Source: an uncultured Draconibacterium sp. (GTDB lineage Bacteria; Bacteroidota; Bacteroidia; Bacteroidales; Prolixibacteraceae). Taken from it: 59,300 nucleotides of DNA. A program made the position numbers and the translations under genes. The stretch lies in assembly GCA_947492175.1 (NCBI GenBank), contig CANLMQ010000036.1, forward strand, positions 1-59,300, read 5' to 3'. The first letter of the stretch is position 1, and each line of letters opens with the position of its first letter. This document shows, piece by piece, positions 17,981-27,184 of the stretch. The notes under the pieces were generated by a model. That model had not been told where the DNA came from. It worked only from the letters and a program-made list of their open reading frames with translations, and ran no database searches.

Positions 17981-20167
17981 ATGGAACCCAAAGAACAAAT
18001 ATTAAACAGATACGAATATTTAAAAGAGTATTGTCAGCTTACATGGACTGATTCAGCTTACAAAAAGCTTGAGGATGCATTTGATTTCGCACAAAATGTG
18101 ATTGGAGAACACCGTTTTTCGCATGGCGAAGTAATTTTAAATCATTCGCTTGATGTAGCTTCCATAATTGCAACAGAAATTGGTCTGGAGCCCGATTCTG
18201 TTATAACAGGCTTATTGCATAATGTGATGTATGCCGGCTTAAAAGAAAAAGCTACACATACTGATATAAAAGAAAAATTCGGTAATCATATTTTTTCCAT
18301 TCTTGAAGGAATGGCAAAAATTAACGCACTTGGTACCGATACTATCGACCTGCATTCGGAGAACTACCGCAAACTAATGCTTGCTCTTGCCGGCGATGTA
18401 CGTGTTATTCTTATAAAAATTGCCGATCGTTTGCAGGTAATGCGAAACCTGGATGCTTATTCTCCCGAAAACAAAACAAAGCTTGTTACCGAGACATCTT
18501 ATTTATATGCACCACTGGCACACAGGTTGGGTTTGTACAATATTAATTCTGAATTACTGGATTTATGCTTAAAATACCAGAAACCAGAAGAATACAAATA
18601 TGTAGTTAACAGGTTAAGGGAAACAGAAAAAGAACGTGCAAATTTTGTTGCCGAATTTGTAAAACCCATTGAAGTAAAATTAAAGAAGCGCGGATTAACA
18701 TTTTCGATGAAAGCTCGTACAAAATCCATTTCTTCTATTCATAACAAAATGAATAAGAAAAATGTATCGTTTGACGAAGTAATGGATTTATTCGCTATCC
18801 GCGTTATTCTCGACTCTAAACCGGAAGATGAAAAAGCAGATTGCTGGACAGCCTACTCCTTTGTAACCGAGGAATATCAGACCAATCCAAACAGGTTACG
18901 CGACTGGATAACCATACCAAAATCGAATGGTTACGAATCGTTGCATACTACAGTAATGGGGCCTCATAACAAGTGGGTAGAGATACAAATTCGTACCAAG
19001 CGTATGGATGAAGTTGCAGAAAAGGGTTTGGCGGCCCACTGGAAATACAAAGGAGGAAAAGAATCGGGATTCGATTCGTGGTTGGCCGGAATCAGAGATA
19101 TTCTCGAAAATCCAACATTAAATGTTGTCGATTTTATCGACCAGTTCAATACCGATGTTTACAGCGATGAAATATTTGTTTTTACGCCTAAAGGCGATTT
19201 AAAAAAACTATCGAAAGGGGCCACCCTGCTCGATTTTGCATACGAAATTCATTCTCGTTTAGGCGATACCTGTACCGGCGGACAAGTAAATGGTAAAAAT
19301 GTAACACTTAAATATAAATTAAAAAATGGCGATTATATTTCAATAAACACATCAAACAGCCAAAAACCAAAACTCGATTGGTTGGATTTTGTGGTTACTT
19401 CGAAAGCTAAAAACAGGGTTAAAGCCAGTTTAAATGAAGAGCGAAATTCTCAGGCTTCGCATGGTCGTGAAATTCTGTTGCGAAAATTTAAGAACTGGAA
19501 AATGGATCTAAATGACGATGCAATCCGAAAAATATTAAAACATTTCAATTTTAAGCTGGCTGTTGATTTGTATTATGAAATTGCAACCGGAAAAATTGAT
19601 CCGCTTGAAATAAAATCGTTGTTTGTTGAAAAGGAAGAAGAGACGGCTAAAAAGATCATTGAAGAGATATTGCCAACCAGTGAAGCCAAAAACCTAACCT
19701 ACGATGCTGGTGACGATTTCCTGTTAATTGATAATAATCTGAAAGATATAAACTACAAACTTGCAAAATGTTGTAATCCTGTTTTTGGCGATAAAATTTT
19801 TGGTTTTGTAACCATTAACGAAGGAATTAAAGTGCATCGGGTTTCGTGTCCAAATGCGCCACAAATGCGCGAACGTTTCCCGTATCGTGTAATAAAAGCC
19901 ATGTGGAAAGATAGTACAAGTCGTGGCTCATTTTTAACTACATTACACATTTCAGGAACCGATGAGATTGGACTTGTTTCAGAAATAACTCATATTATTG
20001 CAAAAGATTTGGGAACACAAATGCGATCGATAAATGTTGGAACCGAAAAAGGAAACTTTGAAGGAGTATTACAAATCTCTGTTCACAGTCTCGATCATCT
20101 GGAATTTCTAATAACTAAACTTAAAAAAATAAAAGGAATTATTTCTGTAACCCGGGGAGAACAATAA
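17981..20167 (+). CDS. Long RelA/SpoT homologue with degenerate hydrolase site
   Basis: The 728-aa protein has the full long-RSH layout: HD-type N-terminal domain (about 40-190), synthetase (about 225-355, with KSNGYESLHTTVMGP and EIQIRTKRMDEVAEKG), TGS (about 395-455), zinc-finger-like region (KLAKCCNPVFGD) and C-terminal ACT domain. In the HD domain the signature HDxxED is HNVMYA (His80-Asn81), so ppGpp hydrolysis is probably lost; the later KIADRLQVMRNL is kept. It should make (p)ppGpp during starvation. Bacteroidota often carry a second, bifunctional RSH. It follows ferritin behind a terminator. Confidence 0.9.
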   Translation: MEPKEQILNRYEYLKEYCQLTWTDSAYKKLEDAFDFAQNVIGEHRFSHGEVILNHSLDVASIIATEIGLEPDSVITGLLHNVMYAGLKEKATHTDIKEKFGNHIFSILEGMAKINALGTDTIDLHSENYRKLMLALAGDVRVILIKIADRLQVMRNLDAYSPENKTKLVTETSYLYAPLAHRLGLYNINSELLDLCLKYQKPEEYKYVVNRLRETEKERANFVAEFVKPIEVKLKKRGLTFSMKARTKSISSIHNKMNKKNVSFDEVMDLFAIRVILDSKPEDEKADCWTAYSFVTEEYQTNPNRLRDWITIPKSNGYESLHTTVMGPHNKWVEIQIRTKRMDEVAEKGLAAHWKYKGGKESGFDSWLAGIRDILENPTLNVVDFIDQFNTDVYSDEIFVFTPKGDLKKLSKGATLLDFAYEIHSRLGDTCTGGQVNGKNVTLKYKLKNGDYISINTSNSQKPKLDWLDFVVTSKAKNRVKASLNEERNSQASHGREILLRKFKNWKMDLNDDAIRKILKHFNFKLAVDLYYEIATGKIDPLEIKSLFVEKEEETAKKIIEEILPTSEAKNLTYDAGDDFLLIDNNLKDINYKLAKCCNPVFGDKIFGFVTINEGIKVHRVSCPNAPQMRERFPYRVIKAMWKDSTSRGSFLTTLHISGTDEIGLVSEITHIIAKDLGTQMRSINVGTEKGNFEGVLQISVHSLDHLEFLITKLKKIKGIISVTRGEQ

Positions 20168-20267
20168 AAAGGTCACAATTTTTATTATTCAATTATATAT
20201 AAACAGGAATGATTCTTTCCCATGTAAGTTACATGAGATAGCTTTTAAAACTTAAATAATTAAACGA

Positions 20268-21386
20268 ATGAAGATATTAATAGCACCCAATTCAATGAAG
20301 GGAAGCCTGAGTGCTTTCGATTTTGCGGATACAGTAGAGTGTGCTTTTAAACAATATTCACCTGACTTTGAACTTCGAAAAGTGCCAGTGGCTGATGGAG
20401 GTGATTTTACTGGCGAAGTATTAAAACAAAGCCTTGGGGCTTCAAACAAAGAACTTGAAGTTGTTGGGCCGTTGGGTAAAAAGGTATACTCAAAATATTC
20501 AGTTTCAGGAAATAAAGCAATTATTGAAATGGCGGATGCATCAGGGATGAAGTTGGTCGATCCCAGAGAGTTAAATCCGTTGCTAGCCTCTTCGTTTGGG
20601 ACCGGACAGCTTATTAAAGATGCTATAAAAAACGGATGTACTGAGATTTATCTCGCTATTGGAGGAAGTGCAACTGTTGATGGTGGAATGGGAATGATGG
20701 AAGCATTGGGATTCAGCTTTAGGGATAAAAATCAAGCACTACTTCCAGGAAATGGAGGAAATCTTGGACTGATTTATTCGGTTGGGAAAGCTAAAGGATT
20801 GGAAAATATTACATTTAAAATTATATGCGATGTTGATAATCCGCTGTTAGGGGAAAATGGTGCAGCAGAAGTGTTTGGTCCTCAGAAAGGCGCTTCAAAA
20901 GAGATGGTTAACATGTTGGAAAAAGGTCTGAAGAACTGGGCAGATATTCTTCTTTGCGAAAGCGGAAAAGATTTGAAAGATGTTGAAGGGGCAGGAGCGG
21001 CCGGGGGGATTGCTTTGCCTTTAATTGCATTTTTTAATGCGCAAATTGTGCCAGGTGCCGATTTTATTTTAGAGCAATTAAATTTTGAAAAGCAAGTTAA
21101 GTGGGCGGATATTGTAATTACCGGCGAGGGTAAAATTGATTCTCAAACTTTAAATAACAAAGCTCCGTTTGCCGTGGCTAAAGTAGCTCGTAAATACGGA
21201 AAGCCTGTTTTTGCAATTGGTGGTAAAGTGGACAATTTTGCTACAGATATTTTCGACGGAATATACAGTTTGGTAAACGGCCCCATAACACTGGAGTTTG
21301 CCATTAATAATGCAAAACAACTTTTATATGAATTTTCAACAGAGTTTGCCAAAACAATAAATGCCCTAACGAAGTTTAAAAAGTAA
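20268..21386 (+). CDS. Glycerate 2-kinase family protein
   Basis: The 372-aa protein matches the GarK/GlxK family from its first residues (MKILIAPNSMKGSLSAFDFA) with the conserved VADGGDFTGEVL, AIGGSATVDGGMGMMEALG and GEGKIDSQTLNNKAPFAVAK segments. It phosphorylates D-glycerate with ATP, usually giving 2-phosphoglycerate, in the cytosol. It follows the RSH gene by 100 bp on the same strand, with no clear functional link to it. Confidence 0.93.
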   Translation: MKILIAPNSMKGSLSAFDFADTVECAFKQYSPDFELRKVPVADGGDFTGEVLKQSLGASNKELEVVGPLGKKVYSKYSVSGNKAIIEMADASGMKLVDPRELNPLLASSFGTGQLIKDAIKNGCTEIYLAIGGSATVDGGMGMMEALGFSFRDKNQALLPGNGGNLGLIYSVGKAKGLENITFKIICDVDNPLLGENGAAEVFGPQKGASKEMVNMLEKGLKNWADILLCESGKDLKDVEGAGAAGGIALPLIAFFNAQIVPGADFILEQLNFEKQVKWADIVITGEGKIDSQTLNNKAPFAVAKVARKYGKPVFAIGGKVDNFATDIFDGIYSLVNGPITLEFAINNAKQLLYEFSTEFAKTINALTKFKK

Positions 21387-21461
21387 GGTCTTCTTCTTTT
21401 TTATGAATAGCAGGTGAAAAAATAGCAGAATACAATATTTAATGAAACTAAAATAAAACGC

Positions 21462-21740
21462 GTGTCAGTTAATGAACAATTAAATTCAGTCAGGTTATTA
21501 TTGGAGGCAGAAAAGGCGCAGGATGCCAGGAATGCATTTCAGCATATTGATGCTGAAGAAACAACTGCTTACTATTTATTAAAAGGTAAAATTGATCAAA
21601 AGTTTCAGAATTGGGGTGAAGCAATAAATGCATTTAATAAAGTACTTGAGTTAGATCCGGACAATGCAGAAGCAAACAATAATCTACATCTAATTCAGAA
21701 TATTCTGAACTTTTGGAATCCCGAAATGTTTAATCCTTAG
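21462..21740 (+). CDS. Small TPR protein
   Basis: The 92-aa product starts at a GTG (21462), the only in-frame start before the conserved part. It has two helical hairpins; the second is a good tetratricopeptide unit (NWGEAINAFNKVLELDPDNAEANNN). No signal peptide is seen. It probably mediates protein-protein contact. The partner is unknown. Confidence 0.65.
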   Translation: MSVNEQLNSVRLLLEAEKAQDARNAFQHIDAEETTAYYLLKGKIDQKFQNWGEAINAFNKVLELDPDNAEANNNLHLIQNILNFWNPEMFNP

Positions 21741-21851
21741 CTTGTTGGTAGTTAGCTGGTTAGATGTTCTGGTGTTTTTGTCTTTTATTGGATTTCAGAA
21801 ATTAGTCGGCAATCTTAATTACAGTAATTTAGGATTTTAGTTGATAATTGC

Positions 21852-21859
21852 TATTTTTG
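21852..21859 (+). promoter_or_regulatory. -7 box upstream of the exported TPR protein gene
   Basis: TATTTTTG matches TAnnTTTG and lies about 52 nt upstream of ATG 21912. The -33 element is not clear. Confidence 0.45.
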
Positions 21860-21911
21860 GGACACTTCAGAATTTACATAAGAAGATATATAAATTAAAC
21901 TAGTTGAAAAG

Positions 21912-22757
21912 ATGAAGAAAGTAGTATTATTATTTGTTGCAGTATGTTTTACTGTGTTTTCTTTTGCGCAAGACGCAGCAGAAAAAATTAACCAGGCGAA
22001 CGAAGCCATGAAAACAAAAGATTATGCCAAGGCTTTTGAATTGTATGAAAGTGCCATGAGTAATCTGGGGGATGTTCAGGTTCCTGATGCCATTAACTTT
22101 AACATTGGTTTGGCTGCTTATAACAGCGATAATTATAACAAAGCAATCGAGTATTTTGATAAAGCAATTGCGGCCGATGCAAATGCTGATAAAGCATACG
22201 AATACAAGGCTGGTGCCTATGGTAAATTAAAAAAGTACAAAGAAGCAGTTGAAAGTTACGAGAAAGCAATTGAAGCTACTCCTGACGATGCCAGTTTATC
22301 TTATAATGCAGGTATTACCGCTTACAAAGGTAAAATTTACGAAAAAGCTGCAGTTTTTTTTGGTGCTGCTGTTGAAGGTGGATACAAAGCTGCTTCTGCT
22401 CAGTATTACAAAGCAGTAGTTCTTAATAAATTAAACAAGGATGCAGAATACAAAGCAGCTTTGGTTGAAGGCGTTGAGAAATTTTCAGGTAATGAAAAGC
22501 TATCATCTGCTTTGGCAAATGTATATGTATCAGAAGGAAATGAGTTGTATAAAAAGGGAGCTGCTATTTTAAGTACTGCTAACCAGAAAGTTAATGATGG
22601 TGGAATGACAACTGCTGATGATGCTTACACTGCAGAAGTTACAAAAGCTAAAAAAGAATTTGCTGCTGCCATTGAAGTATTGGAAAAAGCACTTGCTCTT
22701 GATGCAGGTAATGCAAATGCAACAAAATTGTTAGAAGCTTGTAAAGCTGTAAATTAA
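21912..22757 (+). CDS. Exported TPR-repeat protein
   Basis: The 281-aa product has a signal peptide (MKKVVLLFVAVCFTVFSFA) followed by about five TPR units (KDYAKAFELYESAM, NYNKAIEYFDKAIAADANAD, KYKEAVESYEKAIEATPDDA and so on). It is Ala/Lys-rich and low in aromatics outside the repeats. It should be periplasmic or outer-membrane associated and act as a scaffold. It has its own promoter box and ends before a strong palindromic terminator. Confidence 0.8.
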   Translation: MKKVVLLFVAVCFTVFSFAQDAAEKINQANEAMKTKDYAKAFELYESAMSNLGDVQVPDAINFNIGLAAYNSDNYNKAIEYFDKAIAADANADKAYEYKAGAYGKLKKYKEAVESYEKAIEATPDDASLSYNAGITAYKGKIYEKAAVFFGAAVEGGYKAASAQYYKAVVLNKLNKDAEYKAALVEGVEKFSGNEKLSSALANVYVSEGNELYKKGAAILSTANQKVNDGGMTTADDAYTAEVTKAKKEFAAAIEVLEKALALDAGNANATKLLEACKAVN

Positions 22758-22770
22758 GAGTGGATGATAA

Positions 22771-22822
22771 AACAGCATAAAAAAAGCGCTTCGGATTTCC
22801 GAAGCGCTTTTTTTATGCTGTT
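22771..22822. terminator. Bidirectional terminator with perfect 25-bp arms
   Basis: A 52-nt inverted repeat runs from AACAGCATAAAAAAAGCG to its exact complement ending CTTTTTTTATGCTGTT, with a 2-nt centre at TCGGA-TT-TCCGA. A and T tracts flank the GC-rich core on both sides, so it can stop transcription either way. It follows the exported TPR gene by 13 nt. Confidence 0.9.
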
Positions 22823-22904
22823 TGCAGGAAAAAGTTTAATTATATTTTACGAAGAAACAAATCCGGAAAGGAAATCTTATCTAACTAAACTTTATGCCTG
22901 TTTA

Positions 22905-23483
22905 TTTATTTTCTAGTAAATGGTTAAAACCCTGCAATTTCATTGCAGCTACTTTAGTTTCTATAAATTTCATAGTTTTACAATATGGTCGAATATCGAA
23001 GGACGAGCCATAGTGTAAGTAAAATGTCAGTTCACCTTGTTTGGGTGACGAAGTATCGTAACCATGTTCTACAGGGTGATATTCAGCAAAGAACCCGGGA
23101 CCTGATAATTCAAGTCTGCAATAGTGAGAATGTTCAGATCTTGAAAGGTGTTGTGAGCAAGGATCATGTACACGTGCATGTTGAATATCCTCCATCCTTG
23201 AGAGTGAGCAATTTGGTGAAGAAGCTGAAAGGTCGAACTTCACGGATTCTCCAGAATGAGTTTCCAGTCCTGAAACAGAAATATTGGGGGCGTCATTTCT
23301 GGGCTGTTGGTTATGGCGCATGGAGTACAGGTCAAATAACAGATGAAATGGTTCAAGAATATCTCGAACATCATCGGGATAAGCCCAATACTGAAAAGGG
23401 GAACTGGATATTCGAGTAAAAGAGAAAAATTTCATTTTTCTTGTCTTTGAACCTATGGATTTCCAATCCATAGTGGTTTAGTT
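22905..23483 (+). mobile_element. IS200/IS605-family insertion sequence (single tnpA)
   Basis: The boundaries come from comparison with the deleted copy at 17013-17228, which shares TTTATTTTCTAGT at the left and CATAGTGGTTTAGTT at the right. Subterminal hairpins lie at 22932-22948 (CTGCAATTTCATTGCAG) and 23453-23473 (arms CTATGGATT and AATCCATAG). There are no terminal inverted repeats, as expected for this family. The exact cleavage points are not known. Confidence 0.85.
22985..23419 (+). CDS. tnpA: IS200/IS605-type transposase TnpA
   Basis: The 144-aa HUH single-strand transposase carries the conserved KDHVHVHVEYPP histidine motif (HUH), the LVWVTKYRN strand near the N-terminus, the KGRTSRILQ helix, WGRHFWAVGYGAWS, and the C-terminal helix VQEYLEHH with the probable catalytic Tyr. 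Length is normal. It cuts and joins hairpin-flanked ends of its own element and can act on the deleted copy upstream of ferritin. The accessory tnpB is absent. Confidence 0.93.
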   Translation: MVEYRRTSHSVSKMSVHLVWVTKYRNHVLQGDIQQRTRDLIIQVCNSENVQILKGVVSKDHVHVHVEYPPSLRVSNLVKKLKGRTSRILQNEFPVLKQKYWGRHFWAVGYGAWSTGQITDEMVQEYLEHHRDKPNTEKGNWIFE

Positions 23484-23653
23484 TTTACAATAAAAAAGGT
23501 TCTTGTAATTGCTAAGAGGCATTTTGTTCTATCAGCATGATAGAATTTGAGATATATCCCTGCAGAGATATAATATACGAAGATAATAACAGGAATAGGA
23601 AAATGAATCTAAAAGTATTTAAAAAGAAAAGGAGTGAGTATGGATAATAAAAC

Positions 23654-23690
23654 AAAAAGGCAATAATTAATATACTAATATTGCCTCTTT
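23654..23690 (-). terminator. Probable terminator of the SHOCT-like gene
   Basis: GGCAATA pairs with TATTGCC around a 13-nt AT-rich loop, with A-rich sequence before it, giving a T-run on the minus strand 8-40 nt past the stop of the next gene. Confidence 0.6.
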
Positions 23691-23697
23691 TATATGA

Positions 23698-24387
23698 TTA
23701 ATTATTCAGGATTATTGGTGTTAATTCCTGCTTCAATTTATCGTAATCAGTTTGACTAATTACTCCTAAATCAAGTAAATCTTTTGATTCTTTTAATTTT
23801 GTAATTGCCTCTTCTCTTGTTAGCGGAGCATTAGTGCTTTTAATTTCTCCGGCCAATACTGCTTTCTCATAATCAGTAACAGACATGTATTTGTTTATTC
23901 CAAACGCCCTTCCATTAGGTTCGCCTAACAATATTTGTAATGCTAGTGGTTTTTTCTTGCTGCCTTTGTGGAATAGTTTCATTTCTGATATAACTACTAT
24001 CTCTCCTTGCATTTCTGCACCTGCATTTGATGCAGATTCCCCAGCCATTGCATTCATTACGTTTCCAAAACCTGCAGGCCTTCCCATTATAATAGTAGAA
24101 AAACTGTTTTTTGTTTTAGACCTAGCTTTAGCTGCCCCAACAGTATTTCCAGCTCCAACAGCAGTTGTATTTGTTGTACTACCACTAGGAATACCAATTA
24201 TTAATGTATCTCCTAACGATAAGACTGAGCCATCAGCAGCAGTATATTTTAATACTTTAGTATAGTTCTTAATTTGTTCGAACACTTCAGAATTCTGACA
24301 ATCGTCATAAGTAATTTCGTCAAGCTGTTTTTGTGAATAGGCTAAAGTTGATGTAAAGATTAAAACTAAAATGATAATTTTTTTCAT
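23698..24387 (-). CDS. Exported protein with C-terminal SHOCT-like motif
   Basis: From the ATG whose complement is at 24385-24387 the product is 229 aa and starts with a signal peptide (MKKIIILVLIFTSTLAYSQ); the longer frame adds 31 unlikely residues. The middle is Gly/Ala/Ser-rich and recalls exported stress proteins. The last 40 residues (LTREEAITKLKESKDLLDLG, then DYDKLKQEL) form a SHOCT-like short helix pair. Function unknown. It lies on the chromosomal side of the inferred island boundary. Confidence 0.7.
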   Translation of the reverse strand: MKKIIILVLIFTSTLAYSQKQLDEITYDDCQNSEVFEQIKNYTKVLKYTAADGSVLSLGDTLIIGIPSGSTTNTTAVGAGNTVGAAKARSKTKNSFSTIIMGRPAGFGNVMNAMAGESASNAGAEMQGEIVVISEMKLFHKGSKKKPLALQILLGEPNGRAFGINKYMSVTDYEKAVLAGEIKSTNAPLTREEAITKLKESKDLLDLGVISQTDYDKLKQELTPIILNN

Positions 24388-24622
24388 TTCTTTCGGTTTA
24401 AGAATTGATATTAATTTTTGAATATTGCAAAGATATGAACATAATCTTGTTGTTAGCGATACTCTGGTTCTGAAATCCAAATATTTTCAATTGTAATTTA
24501 TTATGATTTCATGTGTGTTCTCATTAGTAAAAGTCAATAATTACTTATTGTAATTAAAAACTATTTATAATAAGGATTTAATAGCAGGAAGATGTAATCA
24601 TTAATTGGATATTTTATTATGG
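24388..24622. other. AT-rich intergenic region at the island edge
   Basis: No gene was recognised. The region runs from the SHOCT-like gene start to the distal mnmE-like repeat. Confidence 0.4.
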
Positions 24623-24645
24623 TTATTTTCCGATACAGAAATTCG
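24623..24645 (-). repeat. Distal att-like copy of the mnmE 3' end
   Basis: On the minus strand the 23 nt read N-F-C-I-G-K-stop in frame, the conserved MnmE C-terminus. It matches the true mnmE terminus at 46117-46139 at 20 of 23 positions in the same orientation, with an exact CCGATACAGAAA core on the plus strand. Two of three differences are synonymous. It is best read as the displaced attachment site of an element inserted in mnmE. Confidence 0.75.
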
Positions 24646-24891
24646 TATGCCTTAGTTGTCAATATCTTCTAACTTTTGAGTACAGATATGGTACAAATAA
24701 GCATCTTTGTCAGTTAGGCATTAGTCATGAGATTCTTACAAATTTAATTGAATATTTAAAAGTTATCGAGCAAATGAGAAAGACCCCAGAAACTTTTCTT
24801 TACCATATAACAAATCTTGAATTTGATATTTGTTTAAGTTAGTAACTTTACATCATGCAATTCGTTTTTCATTATAGAAAAATATTGGAAT

Positions 24892-25452
24892 TTGAAACTG
24901 TATATTAAAAATATGGTCTGTATTCGCTGCCAAATGGTGGTGAAAGCCGAACTTGAGAAACTTAGGCTGCAATATACTTATGTTAGAATTGGTGAAGCTA
25001 ATATTATCGGAGATGTTGATCAGGAGCTGCTTGAACGATTAAAAATAGATTTAAAAAAGGCTGGATTGCTTTTAATGGACAATAAAAAAAGCATTCTTGT
25101 TGAAAAAATAAAAAGTGCAATAATTGAATTGGTGCATTATACTGAAGATCAAATCAAAGTAAACCTTTCGGATTTTCTAAGCGAAAAACTCAATTACGAT
25201 TATACTTATCTTGCCAATCTTTTTTCTGAGGTGAAAGGAATAACTATTGAAAGATTCTACCTAACCCATAAAATTGAGAGGGTAAAAGAATTGATTGTTT
25301 ATGATGAGCTTAATCTTACGGAAATCGCATACAAATTGCACTACAGCAGCGTAGCACATTTGTCAAATCAGTTTAAAAAATATACCGGTCTCACACCCTC
25401 TCACTTTAAAAAGTTAAAAAACAAACGCCGGCAAACACTGGAAGATGTGTGA
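24892..25452 (+). CDS. AraC-family regulator with N-terminal CxxC domain
   Basis: The 186-aa product starts at TTG 24892 (MKLYIKNMVCIRCQMVV) or at an ATG seven codons later. The first about 65 residues look like a small ferredoxin-like (HMA-type) domain with a CIRC motif, as in other short Bacteroidota AraC proteins; a metal or redox signal is possible. Residues about 85-180 are an AraC/XylS double helix-turn-helix ending LTEIAYKLHYSSVAHLSNQF and TGLTPSHFKKLK. It sits at the distal end of the island, and its stop codon overlaps the first copy of the 38-nt operator. It is the best local candidate for the operator-binding protein. Confidence 0.85.
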   Translation: MKLYIKNMVCIRCQMVVKAELEKLRLQYTYVRIGEANIIGDVDQELLERLKIDLKKAGLLLMDNKKSILVEKIKSAIIELVHYTEDQIKVNLSDFLSEKLNYDYTYLANLFSEVKGITIERFYLTHKIERVKELIVYDELNLTEIAYKLHYSSVAHLSNQFKKYTGLTPSHFKKLKNKRRQTLEDV

Positions 25453-25483
25453 ATGATGTAAATATTTCGCAGAATTATGTAAC
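25446..25483 (+). promoter_or_regulatory. Island operator A (38 nt), upstream of the radical SAM gene
   Basis: TGTGTGAATGATGTAAAT, nine variable bases, then AATTATGTAAC. The half-sites GAATGATGTAA and GAATTATGTAA are direct repeats spaced 21 bp. A -7-like AATTTTA lies at 25506-25512, 22 nt after the operator. It overlaps the stop codon of the AraC gene and precedes the radical SAM start by 119 nt. Confidence 0.8.
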
Positions 25484-25602
25484 GCAATTCCAGCCACTTA
25501 TCCCGAATTTTACATTGGATATATCTGCGTTAAAATGCCTTTTAAAAATTATAGAAGTGCTAATCAAGCTTTTTTATCCTTTAGGTTCAAAAAATATTAG
25601 AA

Positions 25603-27081
25603 ATGAACATTCTATTAGTATATCCAAAATGCCCCGATTCTTTCTGGAGTTTTACCCATGCCCTGAAATTCATCTCTAAAAAGGCGGCTGTACCTCCCCT
25701 GGGATTAATAACAGTATCGGCAATGCTTCCAATGAATTGGAAAAAAAAACTGATTGATTTAAACATTGAAACGCTTGCTGGAAACGTTATACAATGGGCT
25801 GATTATATTTTTATTAGTGCGATGTATATTCAGAAAGAATCGGTTGACAATATAATTACCACATGTAAAAAATTGAATAAAAAGATTGTAGCCGGTGGCC
25901 CTCTTTTTACTCAGGAATATGAAAATTATCCTCAAATAGATCATTTTATCTTGAATGAAGCAGAAATTACACTACCCATTTTTTTAGATGATTTAAGGGA
26001 TGGAAACCCTAAAAGACTTTATAGAACGGATGACTATGCCGATATTTCATGTTCCCCTGCTCCCGACTTCAACTTATTGTCGATTAACGATTATGCAATT
26101 ATGAATGTACAGGTTTCTAGGGGTTGTCCATTTGCATGCGATTTTTGTGAGATAACAGCACTTCTGGGACATAAGGTCAGGATGAAAACTACAAAACAAG
26201 TAATTAACGAGCTGGAAGTTTTATATAAGCTAAACTGGCGTGGAGCCATTTCAATAGTTGATGATAATTTTATTGGAAAAATAAAGGAAGTAAAAAACAA
26301 ACTACTACCAGCCATGATCAAATGGATGCGGAATCATAAATACCCCTTTACTTTTAGTGTGCAAAGCTCAATTGACCTGGCTGACGAGAAAGGGCTTATG
26401 TCATTAATGCTTGATGCAGGATTTAATTCAGCATTTATTGGTATTGAAACACCCAGCAAAAAATCCCTTCAGAGTTGCAATAAGGTTCAGAACAAGAAAC
26501 GCGACCTCCTTCTTAGTGTGAAGAAGATCCATCAGGCCGGTATAAAAGTCTCAGGAGGCTTTATCGTAGGATTCGACAGCGATTCTCCTTCTGTTTTTCA
26601 GCAACAAATTGATTTTATTCAGCAAAGTGGAATTGTTTCGGCCATGGTTGGATTACTGAATGCTCCAAAAAATACCAGGCTTTTTAAACGATTGAAGAAA
26701 GAAAACCGATTGTCGGAAGAAGCTACAGGAAATAATACCGATTTCTCTATGAACTTTATTCCAAAGATGAATACAAATGAACTAAAAGAAGGCTACAAAA
26801 AGATAATTGAAAATATCTATTCCGTCAAACCTTATTACAAAAGAGTGCGGCAATTATTATTGATTTATAACAACAGAAATAAGGGACAGAATAAAAAAAC
26901 ATTTCCGTTATTTAGAGCATTTATCAAATCGATTTTTATTATTGGTTTATTTAATAAAGGTAGAGGTGAGTATTGGAAATTAATTTTTTGGACATTATTC
27001 AAACGTCCCGGATTAATTAACGATGCCATAATATATGCCGTTTATGGTTACCATTTCAGAAAGGTTTACGGGCTACGATAA
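25603..27081 (+). CDS. B12-binding-type radical SAM protein (DUF4070/HpnP-like layout)
   Basis: The 492-aa protein has an N-terminal Rossmann-like cobalamin-binding-type domain (MNILLVYPKCPDSFWSF, then AVPPLGLITVSAML) to about residue 150. A radical SAM barrel follows with the cluster motif SRGCPFACDFCE, GGFIVGFDSD and IGIETPS. The C-terminal part resembles the DUF4070 region of hopanoid-type methylases and related enzymes. It probably modifies a lipid, cofactor or secondary metabolite by radical chemistry; the substrate is unknown. It is the first gene after operator A and is followed by the alarmone synthetase gene. Confidence 0.85.
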   Translation: MNILLVYPKCPDSFWSFTHALKFISKKAAVPPLGLITVSAMLPMNWKKKLIDLNIETLAGNVIQWADYIFISAMYIQKESVDNIITTCKKLNKKIVAGGPLFTQEYENYPQIDHFILNEAEITLPIFLDDLRDGNPKRLYRTDDYADISCSPAPDFNLLSINDYAIMNVQVSRGCPFACDFCEITALLGHKVRMKTTKQVINELEVLYKLNWRGAISIVDDNFIGKIKEVKNKLLPAMIKWMRNHKYPFTFSVQSSIDLADEKGLMSLMLDAGFNSAFIGIETPSKKSLQSCNKVQNKKRDLLLSVKKIHQAGIKVSGGFIVGFDSDSPSVFQQQIDFIQQSGIVSAMVGLLNAPKNTRLFKRLKKENRLSEEATGNNTDFSMNFIPKMNTNELKEGYKKIIENIYSVKPYYKRVRQLLLIYNNRNKGQNKKTFPLFRAFIKSIFIIGLFNKGRGEYWKLIFWTLFKRPGLINDAIIYAVYGYHFRKVYGLR

Positions 27082-27184
27082 ACAGGCTACAAAACTCAAT
27101 TTATCAAAAAGAATTGGAGAGAGCCAAAACATAGTTGGCGAATGTTTTTCTGCCTCTAAAAGTGACAACGTAATAGCTGTATAA

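Noticed and set aside
22902..23471. Minus-strand 189-aa frame across the IS element
   Set aside because: It is antisense to tnpA, which has clear transposase motifs.
24847..24858. TTTACATCATGCA as a fourth island operator
   Set aside because: Only one half-site resembles the motif; there is no second half at 21 bp and no phased -7 box.
25449..25679. 76-aa frame after the AraC gene
   Set aside because: It begins inside operator A and overlaps the start of the radical SAM gene in another frame.
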